DNA of 64,000 bases from Ochrobactrum sp. Q0168. GTDB taxonomy: Bacteria > Pseudomonadota > Alphaproteobacteria > Rhizobiales > Rhizobiaceae. The stretch covers positions 558,001-622,000 of the forward strand of contig NZ_JAELXQ010000002.1 in NCBI RefSeq assembly GCF_016427605.1. The letters run 5' to 3'. Shown piece after piece: positions 1 through 10,103 of the stretch. Numbering within the stretch: the stretch's first letter is position 1; every line of letters starts with the position of its first letter. The position numbers and the translations under genes are program-made. Below the pieces are notes generated by a model. It had not been told where the DNA came from. It saw nothing but the letters and a program-made list of their open reading frames with translations, and did no database searches.

Positions 1-1312
1 CGAAGCAGGATACGATATCCGTTCCGCCCGAAATGGACGCAAGATGCACATCCGGCTTGATGGCGTCATAGACGAAGGCAAAGCCCTCGGGCGACAGCGG
101 CGAGCCAGTGGACGAAACCGTGCGCAGCGCCGAAAGATCATGCGTTTCGCTCGGCTTCAGCCCGGCCTTCAGCACGGCATCGATAAATTTCGCCGAGGTG
201 CCGAAATAGGTCATGCCCTCGGCGGCGGCATAATCGAACAGCACATTGCCATCGGGATAGAAAGGCGAGCCGTCATAGAGCAGCAACGTGGCCCCGGAAC
301 CGATGCCCGACGCCAGCCAGTTCCACATCATCCAGCCGCAAGTGGTGAAATAGAAGAACTTGTCGCCGTCGCGGATATCCGCATGGAGACGCTGTTCCTT
401 CAGATGCTGCAACAGCACCCCACCGGCGCGATGGACGATGCATTTTGGAATGCCGGTCGTGCCGGAAGAAAACAGAATATAGATCGGATGATCGAAAGGC
501 AGGCGCGTGAACTCCACCGGCTTGGCGGCAAAGGCGCCGAGCGCTTCATCGAGCGCAACGCCCTTCTCGGCTTTCTCTGCGACCGCTTCCGCTTCGCCCA
601 GATAGCTGACGATGACCGACCGCCGCAGTCCCGGCAGCTTTGCCGTGACCTGCGCCACCTTGTCGGCCACGTCGATGCGTTTGCCATTGTACCAATAGCC
701 ATCGCAGGCAAAGAACAGTTTTGGCTCGATCTGGCCGAAACGGTCGAGCACGCCCTGCACGCCGAAATCCGGCGAGCATGACGACCAGACGGCGCCGATG
801 GAGCTTGCGGCCAGCATCAGCGCAACCGCTTCCGGCATATTGGGCATCATGCCCGCAACGCGGTCGCCGGGTTCCACGCCTTCCGACAGCATGAATTGCT
901 GGAGTTTCGAGACCAGCGCGTGAAGATCATTCCAGCTCAAACGACGTTCGACCTTGTCCTCGCCGCGGAAAACAATCGCGTCGTCACGGCCCTCCCGGCG
1001 CAGGAGATTTTCTGCGAAATTGAGACGCGCTTGCGGGAAGAATTTCGCCTCGCGCATATGCCCCTTATCGACAAGAGCCGTCGCGCCGCGCTCGCCTATG
1101 ATGTCGCAGAAATCCCAGATGAGCGTCCAGAAGCCCGGGCGATCCTCCACCGACCAACGATGCAGCGCCGCATAATCCGGCAGATCAAGGCCGGTGCGCT
1201 GTTCGGCGCGAATGCGGAATTGTTCCAGCGTGCTGGCTGCGATGCGTTGCGCATCGGGCTGCCACAGCGGATGGTCGTGCGAAAACTGCGTGGAAACTGC
1301 CTCGGTGCTCAT
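1..1312 (-). CDS. Acetoacetyl-CoA synthetase, N-terminal part (runs off the window edge)
   Basis: ATP-dependent ligase joining acetoacetate to CoA, an ANL-superfamily enzyme that feeds ketone bodies or PHB breakdown products into acetyl-CoA metabolism. Reading the minus strand gives 437 residues starting MSTEAVSTQF, open to base 2, so roughly the last third of a normal ~650-residue enzyme lies outside. The N-terminal ACAS-type region is followed by the AMP-binding P-loop SSGTTGIPK at residues 282-290. Two in-frame ATGs (1315 and 1312) follow GGGAGGA; the second has the better spacing. The family is clear. Separating it from other acyl-CoA synthetases rests on the N-terminal pattern. Confidence 0.88.
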   Translation of the reverse strand, partial: MSTEAVSTQFSHDHPLWQPDAQRIAASTLEQFRIRAEQRTGLDLPDYAALHRWSVEDRPGFWTLIWDFCDIIGERGATALVDKGHMREAKFFPQARLNFAENLLRREGRDDAIVFRGEDKVERRLSWNDLHALVSKLQQFMLSEGVEPGDRVAGMMPNMPEAVALMLAASSIGAVWSSCSPDFGVQGVLDRFGQIEPKLFFACDGYWYNGKRIDVADKVAQVTAKLPGLRRSVIVSYLGEAEAVAEKAEKGVALDEALGAFAAKPVEFTRLPFDHPIYILFSSGTTGIPKCIVHRAGGVLLQHLKEQRLHADIRDGDKFFYFTTCGWMMWNWLASGIGSGATLLLYDGSPFYPDGNVLFDYAAAEGMTYFGTSAKFIDAVLKAGLKPSETHDLSALRTVSSTGSPLSPEGFAFVYDAIKPDVHLASISGGTDIVSCF

Positions 1313-1410
1313 CATTCCTCCCTGACGCAAGCGCGGCCAATGTTTCGTTACAAGCCGCGCCGTCTGAGGTTTCTAAAAGAGACTTTCCGGCACGTCCATG
1401 CTTTTCGGGG

Positions 1411-2541
1411 TCATGCGTCGCGTTCGCGCATCATCGGTGCACTTTCACCCTGCCTGTCCACCCACATGTCGATACGACGCACCGCCCAGCGGTGGATCGG
1501 ATTTTCAAACAGGTGCCATGCTGCGATGGCCACAAGCACACTGATCAAAGTGCAGCCGGAAATCAGTAAAAGCGCGCTGAAGCCGCTCAGTTCAGTCTCT
1601 GCGGGGAAGAGCGCAAAAGCGATCTTGAAGAAAAACTGGCCGACCAAAGGATGCAGAATGAAAATCCCGAAACTGTAACGCGACAATCTCACCAAACCCT
1701 TCCATCGCAGGGGCGTATAGATATTCTGCGTGCTGGCGGCATAGAGAATATAGGTGCAAAAATAGAGGAAGACGAGCCGCCACGGCCCCTCTAATGTTTG
1801 CACACCATCCATCGCACTTTGCGGATGATAAAACAGAAACACCACCAGACAGGCAGCCAGAGCGAGCATGATCAGCGCCTTCGGCAGTTCGTTATGCTTT
1901 CGCCGCGCCAGCCACATGCCGAACAAAAACGACGGCAGAGCGCGAAACACGCCGATGTCGGCAAATTGTATCCGCGTCAGCGATGGCGTGCCGACCGACC
2001 GCGCCAGATATTCGCCGCCCAACAAGGCAATGGCCACCACAACCAGAATCCCGTTGCCCAATCGCGCGCACAGCATGTCGAAAATCGGGAAAAATAGATA
2101 CATCAGGAACAGCGCACTGAGCGACCAGCTGACGTAATTATAAGACAGGCTTTCACCGAATCCCCAACTCTGCACCAGCAACAATTGCGCCACACCGTCC
2201 CACATATTCATGTTCGGCAAGACGGCGGGATGCAAAAGCCCCTTGGCCGTCAGCACCGATATCAGCGCGAAACACACAAAGGTCGCCAGATGCAATGGGT
2301 AGATCCGCGCAAGGCGCTTGCCGACGAAAGCCGCATAGTGGCGCAGGTCCCAGATATAATTTGCACGCCGCGCCAGAAAGAGACCGGAGACTATAAAAAA
2401 GACATCTGTAAAATAAGCAAATGTTGATATAAGCTCAGACAGTGCATCATTCTTGACGGAAACCCGAAAAGAATAATGAAAAAAAGCGATCCCTATACAC
2501 AATACAAATCGGAGACCGTCGAAATCTGGAAGCCGTTTCAT
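1411..2541 (-). CDS. Acyltransferase family 3 integral membrane protein (OafA/YrhL type)
   Basis: Predicted inner-membrane O-acyltransferase, 376 residues, with about ten hydrophobic segments. The N-terminus carries the family pattern: DGLR at residues 8-11, then His22 in the first membrane segment (FFHYSF). Members transfer acetyl or similar groups onto surface polysaccharide, peptidoglycan or lipids; the substrate cannot be told here. It stands alone, in the same direction as the upstream AT-rich pair and the downstream synthetase gene. Its 5' end (about 2390-2540) is more AT-rich than the rest, next to the accessory patch, so it may belong to the same variable region. The ATG at 2541 gives the full N-terminal motif. 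Confidence 0.85.
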   Translation of the reverse strand: MKRLPDFDGLRFVLCIGIAFFHYSFRVSVKNDALSELISTFAYFTDVFFIVSGLFLARRANYIWDLRHYAAFVGKRLARIYPLHLATFVCFALISVLTAKGLLHPAVLPNMNMWDGVAQLLLVQSWGFGESLSYNYVSWSLSALFLMYLFFPIFDMLCARLGNGILVVVAIALLGGEYLARSVGTPSLTRIQFADIGVFRALPSFLFGMWLARRKHNELPKALIMLALAACLVVFLFYHPQSAMDGVQTLEGPWRLVFLYFCTYILYAASTQNIYTPLRWKGLVRLSRYSFGIFILHPLVGQFFFKIAFALFPAETELSGFSALLLISGCTLISVLVAIAAWHLFENPIHRWAVRRIDMWVDRQGESAPMMRERDA

Positions 2542-2871
2542 TTCAAGACATCTTAAAGAATCAGAATAGGGATGTCAGTATACGCTTCCGCGATAAAGTC
2601 GAGCGTGAAATGACCTTGCGCGCAAGAAATTCGATAAAGATCAAAAGCCGACTCTCAGAGCCTGAATCAAAAAGCGGCATGTGTGCGAAAATGGTGATTC
2701 TCGAGTACCGGAGCGAAACGTATTCAAGGCACGTGAGCACCGGGACGAAGAAAATCTCCATTTTCGCATACATAGGACGTCTTTTGGAACAGTCTCTCAG
2801 CAATCACCGTCCTCTGGCTTCTGCGATGAGCCTTGAAATTAAACAGGATCAATCATCTGAGTAGTTAACGA
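2542..2871. other. Intergenic stretch, AT-rich, holding one palindromic repeat element
   Basis: No convincing gene. Short ORFs on both strands here overlap the repeat at about 2680-2773 and have no family signature. The remainder is AT-rich, with no clear promoter or terminator. Confidence 0.5.
2680..2773. repeat. Palindromic repeat resembling Brucella Bru-RS elements, copy 1
   Basis: The outer arms GTGTGCGAAAATGG and CCATTTTCGCATAC are inverted copies. The core reads GAGTACCGGAGCG, then GCACGTGAGCACCGG. The same core is present at about 32769-32866 and 54112-54240. The length near 100 bp and the palindromic design match what is described for Bru-RS1/RS2; the assignment is from memory, not alignment. 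Confidence 0.6.
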
Positions 2872-3885
2872 TTATTGGAGAAGAGTCATCCATAGCACAG
2901 AAGTTGAAATGGCATGTGGCACAACACGGGATAAACACTTAGTGGAACTATCCGCGATAATCGGATTTTGTATTTGATCTTCCACTAAAGAAGCACTCCT
3001 CTTCTGTCGTGTGTGTCTCCTTATCTGATAAAGTCTCCCTCCTAAAACACCCACTCTCTCCCACTGATCAGGATCTAAGGGTGTTATGCGATAATTTGTA
3101 CTGCTTTCCCTGTATAAACGAGTAAGATCAGTAGATATTTCGTCAAGCATACCTTCATTTCTTATTGGATCTTGAATATAATTATACATATTACGATTAA
3201 GTCGACTGAGATACTCAAACCTATCAATTCCTATAATGTATTCTGCATAAATTTCAAAACCTTCATTCTCGTTTTGATATCGAGGATCATTTCGCGGCGC
3301 GTGCGCGGGATCATCCACTCTATTCATGCCTGATGGCCCCTCAAACAAGTTTCCCGGAGCCCATAAAAAATAGTCACTGAACGCATCTAAGCCATCCGGC
3401 TCAAGCGTTCCTCCAGGCACCACTCGACCACTCGCAAAACCATCCGCAAGATCCATGGCCTGCGCAACTTCAGTATAGGTTATAGCAGGACAGGTAGCCG
3501 TTCGCCTGCGATCACGAGAATCCGAAGCCATCCGACCAAACGTATTCCGCGCCATAGTCCTGAAATTAATCCAGGCTGTATGCAACCTCCGTAAATGGCC
3601 CGGGTGTGCCACTACGGTTGCAAAAAAGGCTCGAAGACGTTCTTGAGGAATAATATGGTGGCGACTTGCCTCAATGGGAAACTCTTGCGGAGAGCCTTGA
3701 CGAGTCGCTGTATTCCTCGTCAGATCAAGCGTGTACCGGGACAACGAAAGAAAGGGGGCGACCGCCCTTAATTGGCGTGCTAATGAAAATGCACCTTTGA
3801 GAGGAGGATCAACTGCATTGGCCTTCATCGGAAAAGTAACGAGAACAATTAAAAGAGAACTAAAGATAGCCTTTTTTATATACAT
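2872..3885 (-). CDS. Secreted protein with HHxxP nuclease-like motif; candidate toxin A-subunit
   Basis: Unassigned protein of 337 residues. Seen: a signal peptide (KKAIFSSLLIVLV hydrophobic core, cut near KANA); RHHIIP with the His pair at 76-77; a second block WAPGNLFEGPSGMNRVDDP around residues 175-193; two cysteines (132 and 317); a basic RQKR at 293-296; and a hydrophobic C-terminal tail. HHxxP plus a downstream Asn and RxDDP resembles HNH/EndoVII (His-Me finger) nucleases of polymorphic toxins. RQKR fits the furin RxKR rule, and the Cys317 tail could be an A2-like segment. It lies downstream of a small secreted two-Cys protein in the same direction, in an AT-rich patch. The ATG at 3885 is preferred over an in-frame TTG at 3897 (GGA 7 bases upstream). 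Nuclease activity and toxicity are inferred. Confidence 0.55.
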   Translation of the reverse strand: MYIKKAIFSSLLIVLVTFPMKANAVDPPLKGAFSLARQLRAVAPFLSLSRYTLDLTRNTATRQGSPQEFPIEASRHHIIPQERLRAFFATVVAHPGHLRRLHTAWINFRTMARNTFGRMASDSRDRRRTATCPAITYTEVAQAMDLADGFASGRVVPGGTLEPDGLDAFSDYFLWAPGNLFEGPSGMNRVDDPAHAPRNDPRYQNENEGFEIYAEYIIGIDRFEYLSRLNRNMYNYIQDPIRNEGMLDEISTDLTRLYRESSTNYRITPLDPDQWERVGVLGGRLYQIRRHTRQKRSASLVEDQIQNPIIADSSTKCLSRVVPHAISTSVLWMTLLQ

Positions 3886-4023
3886 ATGATTATCCAATAA
3901 ATCATCTAAATATAAAATTATATTAGATTAGAAATTTTTTCATCATGTGAGCAATTTAATTGATATAAAAACACGTGATCCGAGAAACAATATTTATTAT
4001 ATTTAATGAATAATCAAATTATA

Positions 4024-4371
4024 TTACTTTGGATCAACATCAATTTTCCATACGTCGCCACTATTTTCGGTACAAAATAAAGTTACAGGATAATAACCAG
4101 TTTTAGCTGTTAGCAAAAGAGAATACATAGCGCGCCCGTACTCTTTGTTTAATCCTTGATCCTTCGACAAAGTTAACCATGTATTTCTATCATCCTCTTC
4201 TATCGAGAATGTTGGATAATATTTAGACGCTTCATAGGAAATCGCCTTAATATGTACCTTGGTTGTATTGTCCGGACATTTTTTATAATCATTAGCGTAA
4301 GCATTCTCATGCATAGCGATAAATGAAACTATGATCGAAGCGACAGTAAATAATTTAGCTGGAATTTTCAT
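4024..4371 (-). CDS. Small secreted two-cysteine protein; candidate B-subunit (or cognate immunity) partner
   Basis: 115 residues with a clear signal peptide (MKIPAKLFTVASIIV, cut after NAYA at about residue 26), leaving about 89 residues. It has only two cysteines, Cys32 and Cys100, one at each end of the mature chain, ready for one disulfide. The stretch AMYSLLLTAKTGYYPVTLF (residues 81-99) followed by Cys and a final WKIDV recalls the helix-strand part of OB-fold B-subunits of AB5 toxins (SubB/PltB-like). That is resemblance by eye, not a match. It lies 138 bp upstream of the HHxxP protein on the same strand, so they are probably co-transcribed. The alternative is a periplasmic immunity protein. 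No other family is recognised. Confidence 0.5.
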   Translation of the reverse strand: MKIPAKLFTVASIIVSFIAMHENAYANDYKKCPDNTTKVHIKAISYEASKYYPTFSIEEDDRNTWLTLSKDQGLNKEYGRAMYSLLLTAKTGYYPVTLFCTENSGDVWKIDVDPK

Positions 4372-4911
4372 AAACTATCCCTTTTAATTACAATCAATAC
4401 AGTATGTTGCAAAACTACCAAACCGGAGATACTTTCAGCTATTATAAGCCAGATTTTAAGAAAAGTATTCAAAATATTTTAATAGTAAACACGAATAGAC
4501 GGAACATACTCCAACAAACTATTCTTTGTATACTAGAGCAATTCCTGTAGAAATGGAATCGTGGGACCGCTCTATCCATTTGTTTATACGCATTATTCTA
4601 CGCGTCGAAGCGGGACCAGAAATCGGTCCAGTGGACTGATTTCCCCGCGTAGGCGCTACGCACTTTTGCTGGAAATGTTCCAATTGCAATAATTAGCAGA
4701 AGCTTACGCAACAATATACAGCAGTATATTGCTAAATATTCGTCTTTCGCAGATTTTGCGCTTAGAGCCTGAACCATAATGAATGGAGCAGATCAGACAG
4801 ATGTAAGGATAAACTTGGTCAGTACCGTGGTAAGCATTTGTGGAACGCGAGCGCATGTGGCGGTATGCCAAGACATCGAAAATAAAGTGGAAATTCAATT
4901 CACAAAGTGAA
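4372..4911. other. AT-rich intergenic stretch between the secreted pair and tRNA-Ala
   Basis: Contains a palindromic repeat (about 4533-4684) and otherwise no gene I can support. The short minus-strand ORF at 4704-4898 has no family signal. The segment just upstream of the small secreted protein (4380-4530) is strongly AT-rich and probably holds the pair's promoter, but I cannot fix -35/-10 boxes. Confidence 0.5.
4533..4684. repeat. TAGAGC-type palindromic repeat, long composite copy
   Basis: Begins CTAGAGC, with inner TGGAATCGTGGGACCGCTCTA, and ends CGCTACGCACTTTTGCTGGAAATG. It shares these blocks with the copy at 14144-14250. An extra roughly 45-bp piece in the middle has its own inverted motifs (GGACC/GGTCC and CGCG/CGCG), making this copy longer. 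Confidence 0.65.
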
Positions 4912-4987
4912 TGGTGGAGCCAAGCGGGATCGAACCGCTGACCTCCTGCATGCCATGCAGGCGCTCTCCCAGCTGAGCTATGGCCCC
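4912..4987 (-). tRNA. tRNA-Ala, anticodon GGC
   Basis: 76 nt on the minus strand, starting GGGGCCATAGCTCAG and ending GGCTCCACCA, so CCA is encoded. The acceptor arm pairs, the D-arm has AGCTGGGAGAGCG, the anticodon stem CCTGC/GCAGG encloses loop ATGGCAT (anticodon GGC), and the T-arm is GCGGTTCGATCCCGC. Its 3' end faces the AT-rich patch carrying the two secreted proteins, but no second copy of the tRNA end and no integrase gene is visible there. Confidence 0.97.
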
Positions 4988-5164
4988 ATCAGTCCTCTTT
5001 CGAGGTGGGCCAGGCAGAACTTGCTGCCCGGTGTGGCGGCTTATTAAATGGCGTTTGCCAGAAGATCAAGAGCTAAATCGCAACTCTTTTCACATCTGCG
5101 AAAATAATTTGTCCAATGCTCGCATACGCCCCCGGAGGCTGTGGAAAGCGCTCAACGATCACGC

Positions 5165-5195
5165 CAAAAAGAAAGGGCAGCGCGGGCTGCCCTTT
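5165..5195 (-). terminator. Rho-independent terminator of the FYDLN gene
   Basis: Stem AAAGGGCAGC/GCTGCCCTTT (5172-5181 with 5186-5195) with a 4-base loop. In minus-strand reading it is followed by TTTCTTTTT. Confidence 0.85.
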
Positions 5196-5231
5196 CCGTA
5201 ATTCCAGAAATTCAAAGCGATTCCCGAAGGA

Positions 5232-5621
5232 TCAGCCTTCTTCGTCGTCGCCGCCGACGCCACCGCCGAGAATGCCCGACATATCGTCGTCCTCATCTTC
5301 CTCTTCTTCGAGGAAGGTGTCGTCATCGTCGTCACCCAGATCGACATCGTCGTCGTCGATATCCGGCAGATCGTCGCCGCCGCCCTTTGCTTCGTCGTCG
5401 GCATCTTCGAGCGAAACGAAATCCGGCTTTTCCAGCGCCGTATCCAGTTCTTCCTCTTCGGCTTCCTCTTCAACGACGCGTGCTTCCGCATTCGCGTCGA
5501 AATAGGAACGCGGATAGGAGATGCCGGTGTAAGGCGAAACGATCGGATCGCGGTTCAGATCGTAAAACTTCTTGCCCGTTTCCGGGTCGATGCGCTTGGT
5601 ACCAAGTTCAGCTTTTGCCAC
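5232..5621 (-). CDS. FYDLN acid family protein (TIGR02300-like)
   Basis: 129 residues. The N-terminus has the signature GKKFYDLNRDP (residues 17-27), and the rest is an extremely acidic low-complexity tail of Asp/Glu runs ending in a glycine-rich tip. The family is conserved in alphaproteobacteria and has no settled function. The preserved N-terminal piece looks like a small structured module, and the tail is expected to be disordered. It stands alone, with its own terminator, between tRNA-Ala and the divergent aroA. Confidence 0.92.
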   Translation of the reverse strand: MAKAELGTKRIDPETGKKFYDLNRDPIVSPYTGISYPRSYFDANAEARVVEEEAEEEELDTALEKPDFVSLEDADDEAKGGGDDLPDIDDDDVDLGDDDDDTFLEEEEDEDDDMSGILGGGVGGDDEEG

Positions 5622-7998
<2,377 letters not shown>

Positions 7999-8069
7999 TG
8001 ATCAGGCATTTTGCTGCTCTTTGAGCTCAATCTGCCCCGGAAATGCTGGAAAAATGCCAGATTGGCCCT

Positions 8070-8220
8070 ATATAGGCTGCTCTGATAGAGCATGAAGAAT
8101 AGTCTGACTTCGCGTTCCACGCGCCGGTTGTCCGCAAGGACGGAGCCGAGGTTGGACAGTGTACAACACGAACCCCCGGCGCCGCATCCGATGAATTTTC
8201 CGGATGCATCAGGAGTATAT
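8070..8220 (+). promoter_or_regulatory. rpsA leader with stacked hairpins, candidate S1 autoregulatory site
   Basis: The 222-bp cmk-rpsA gap contains GTCC-GCAA-GGAC (a GNRA-capped hairpin near 8139-8150) and GCATCCG/CGGATGC (8184-8190 with 8201-8207), ending just before the AGGAG of rpsA. A structured leader at this site would suit feedback by protein S1 as known for enterobacterial rpsA. Function here is inference. Confidence 0.4.
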
Positions 8221-9921
8221 ATGTCTCAATCCAACCCCTCCCGCGCAGATTTCGAGTCCCTGCTGGCAGAATCCTTCGCGCAAAATGATCTTGCTGAAGG
8301 CTATGTCGTCAAGGGCCGCATCGTTGCCATCGAAAAGGACATGGCGATCATCGACGCCGGTCTGAAGGTCGAAGGCCGCGTACCGCTGAAGGAATTCGGC
8401 GCAAAGGGCAAAGACGGCACGCTGAAGCCGGGCGATGAAGTTGAAGTTTACGTCGAGCGTATCGAAAACGCTCTCGGCGAAGCTGTTCTCTCGCGCGAAA
8501 AAGCACGCCGTGAAGAAAGCTGGGTCAAGCTCGAGCAGAAGTTCGCCAATGGCGAGCGCGTCGACGGCGTGATCTTCAATCAGGTCAAGGGTGGTTTCAC
8601 CGTCGACCTCGACGGCGCTGTTGCCTTCCTGCCGCGTTCGCAGGTCGACATCCGTCCGATCCGCGACGTCACCCCGCTCATGCACGTCCCGCAACCGTTC
8701 GAAATCCTCAAGATGGACAAGCGTCGCGGCAACATCGTTGTCTCGCGTCGTACCGTTCTTGAAGAAAGCCGTGCGGAACAGCGTTCGGAAATCGTCCAGA
8801 ACCTTGAAGAAGGTCAGGTCGTTGAAGGCGTCGTCAAGAACATCACCGATTACGGTGCGTTCGTTGACCTCGGCGGCATCGACGGTCTCCTGCACGTGAC
8901 CGACATGGCATGGCGCCGCGTCAACCATCCGTCGGAAATCCTCACCATCGGCCAGACGGTCAAGGTGCAGATCATTCGCATCAACCAGGAAACCCATCGT
9001 ATCTCGCTCGGCATGAAGCAGCTCGAGAGCGATCCTTGGGATGGCATCGGCGCGAAGTACCCGATCGGCAAAAAGATCACCGGCACCGTCACTAACATCA
9101 CCGACTACGGTGCATTCGTGGAAATCGAGCCGGGCATCGAAGGCCTCATCCACGTTTCCGAAATGTCGTGGACCAAGAAGAATGTCCATCCGGGCAAGAT
9201 TCTCTCCACCACTCAGGAAGTCGAAGTCGTTGTGCTCGAAGTTGATCCGGTCAAGCGCCGCATCTCGCTGGGCCTCAAGCAGACCCTCGACAATCCGTGG
9301 ACGACGTTCGCTCAGAAGTACCCGACCGGCACCGTTGTTGAAGGCGAAGTCAAGAACAAGACCGAATTCGGCCTGTTCATTGGTCTCGACGGCGACGTTG
9401 ACGGCATGGTTCACCTCTCCGATCTCGACTGGAACCGTCCAGGCGAACAGGTTATCGAAGAGTACAACAAGGGCGAAGTGGTCAAGGCTGTCGTTCTCGA
9501 CGTCGATATCGACAAGGAACGCATCTCGCTTGGCATCAAGCAGCTTTCGGGCGACAAGGTCGGCGAAGCAGCAGCTTCGGGCGAACTGCGCAAGAACGCC
9601 GTTGTGACCTGCGAAGTGACCGCTGTTACCGATGGTGGCCTCGAAGTTCGCCTGGTCGATCACGACCTGGAAAGCTTCATCCGCCGCTCGGATCTTTCGC
9701 GTGATCGCGAAGAACAGCGTCCGGAACGCTTCACGGTCGGTCAGAAGCTTGACGCGCGCGTCATCGCTTTCGACAAGAAGACCCGCAAACTGCAGGTCTC
9801 GATCAAGGCGCTCGAAATCGCTGAAGAAAAGGAAGCTGTCGCTCAGTACGGTTCGACCGACTCCGGCGCTTCGCTCGGCGACATCCTCGGTGCCGCTCTG
9901 AAGAAGCAGGAAAAGAACTAA
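8221..9921 (+). CDS. rpsA: 30S ribosomal protein S1
   Basis: Binds mRNA on the 30S subunit and supports initiation on most transcripts. 566 residues from ATG 8221, preceded by a good AGGAG; the longer in-frame extension back to 8092 covers the hairpin leader and is not protein-like. Six S1 (OB-fold) repeats are visible, the central ones with the recurrent pattern ITDYGAFVDLGGIDGLLHVTD. It is followed by a strong terminator, so it ends the aroA-cmk-rpsA block. Codon use looks like that of a highly expressed gene. Confidence 0.97.
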   Translation: MSQSNPSRADFESLLAESFAQNDLAEGYVVKGRIVAIEKDMAIIDAGLKVEGRVPLKEFGAKGKDGTLKPGDEVEVYVERIENALGEAVLSREKARREESWVKLEQKFANGERVDGVIFNQVKGGFTVDLDGAVAFLPRSQVDIRPIRDVTPLMHVPQPFEILKMDKRRGNIVVSRRTVLEESRAEQRSEIVQNLEEGQVVEGVVKNITDYGAFVDLGGIDGLLHVTDMAWRRVNHPSEILTIGQTVKVQIIRINQETHRISLGMKQLESDPWDGIGAKYPIGKKITGTVTNITDYGAFVEIEPGIEGLIHVSEMSWTKKNVHPGKILSTTQEVEVVVLEVDPVKRRISLGLKQTLDNPWTTFAQKYPTGTVVEGEVKNKTEFGLFIGLDGDVDGMVHLSDLDWNRPGEQVIEEYNKGEVVKAVVLDVDIDKERISLGIKQLSGDKVGEAAASGELRKNAVVTCEVTAVTDGGLEVRLVDHDLESFIRRSDLSRDREEQRPERFTVGQKLDARVIAFDKKTRKLQVSIKALEIAEEKEAVAQYGSTDSGASLGDILGAALKKQEKN

Positions 9922-9946
9922 GCTTTCCCCCTTCTTGCAAACATGG

Positions 9947-9976
9947 AAAGCCCGCTTTATAGCGGGCTTTTTCTTT
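9947..9976 (+). terminator. Rho-independent terminator of rpsA
   Basis: Stem AAAGCCCGCT/AGCGGGCTTT (9947-9956 with 9961-9970), loop TTAT, then TTCTTT. Confidence 0.9.
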
Positions 9977-10103
9977 GGAATTATTAATGAGTACTTGAAT
10001 TATCGTATTTTAATTATTTCTAAAATTGAATTGACTATTTCGATCATCCGAACTATCTCCAATTGTTACTTATATTTGATTTGCATTATTTAGGAGAAGT
10101 ATA

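Noticed and set aside
2561-2864. Short ORFs on both strands over 2561-2864
   Set aside because: They are translations of the palindromic repeat and its AT-rich flank.
4704-4898. 64-codon minus-strand ORF upstream of the secreted pair
   Set aside because: No ribosome-binding site, no family signal, and composition like intergenic DNA.
4900-4990. Integrative element attachment site at tRNA-Ala
   Set aside because: No second copy of the tRNA 3' end and no integrase in the adjoining patch or elsewhere in the window.
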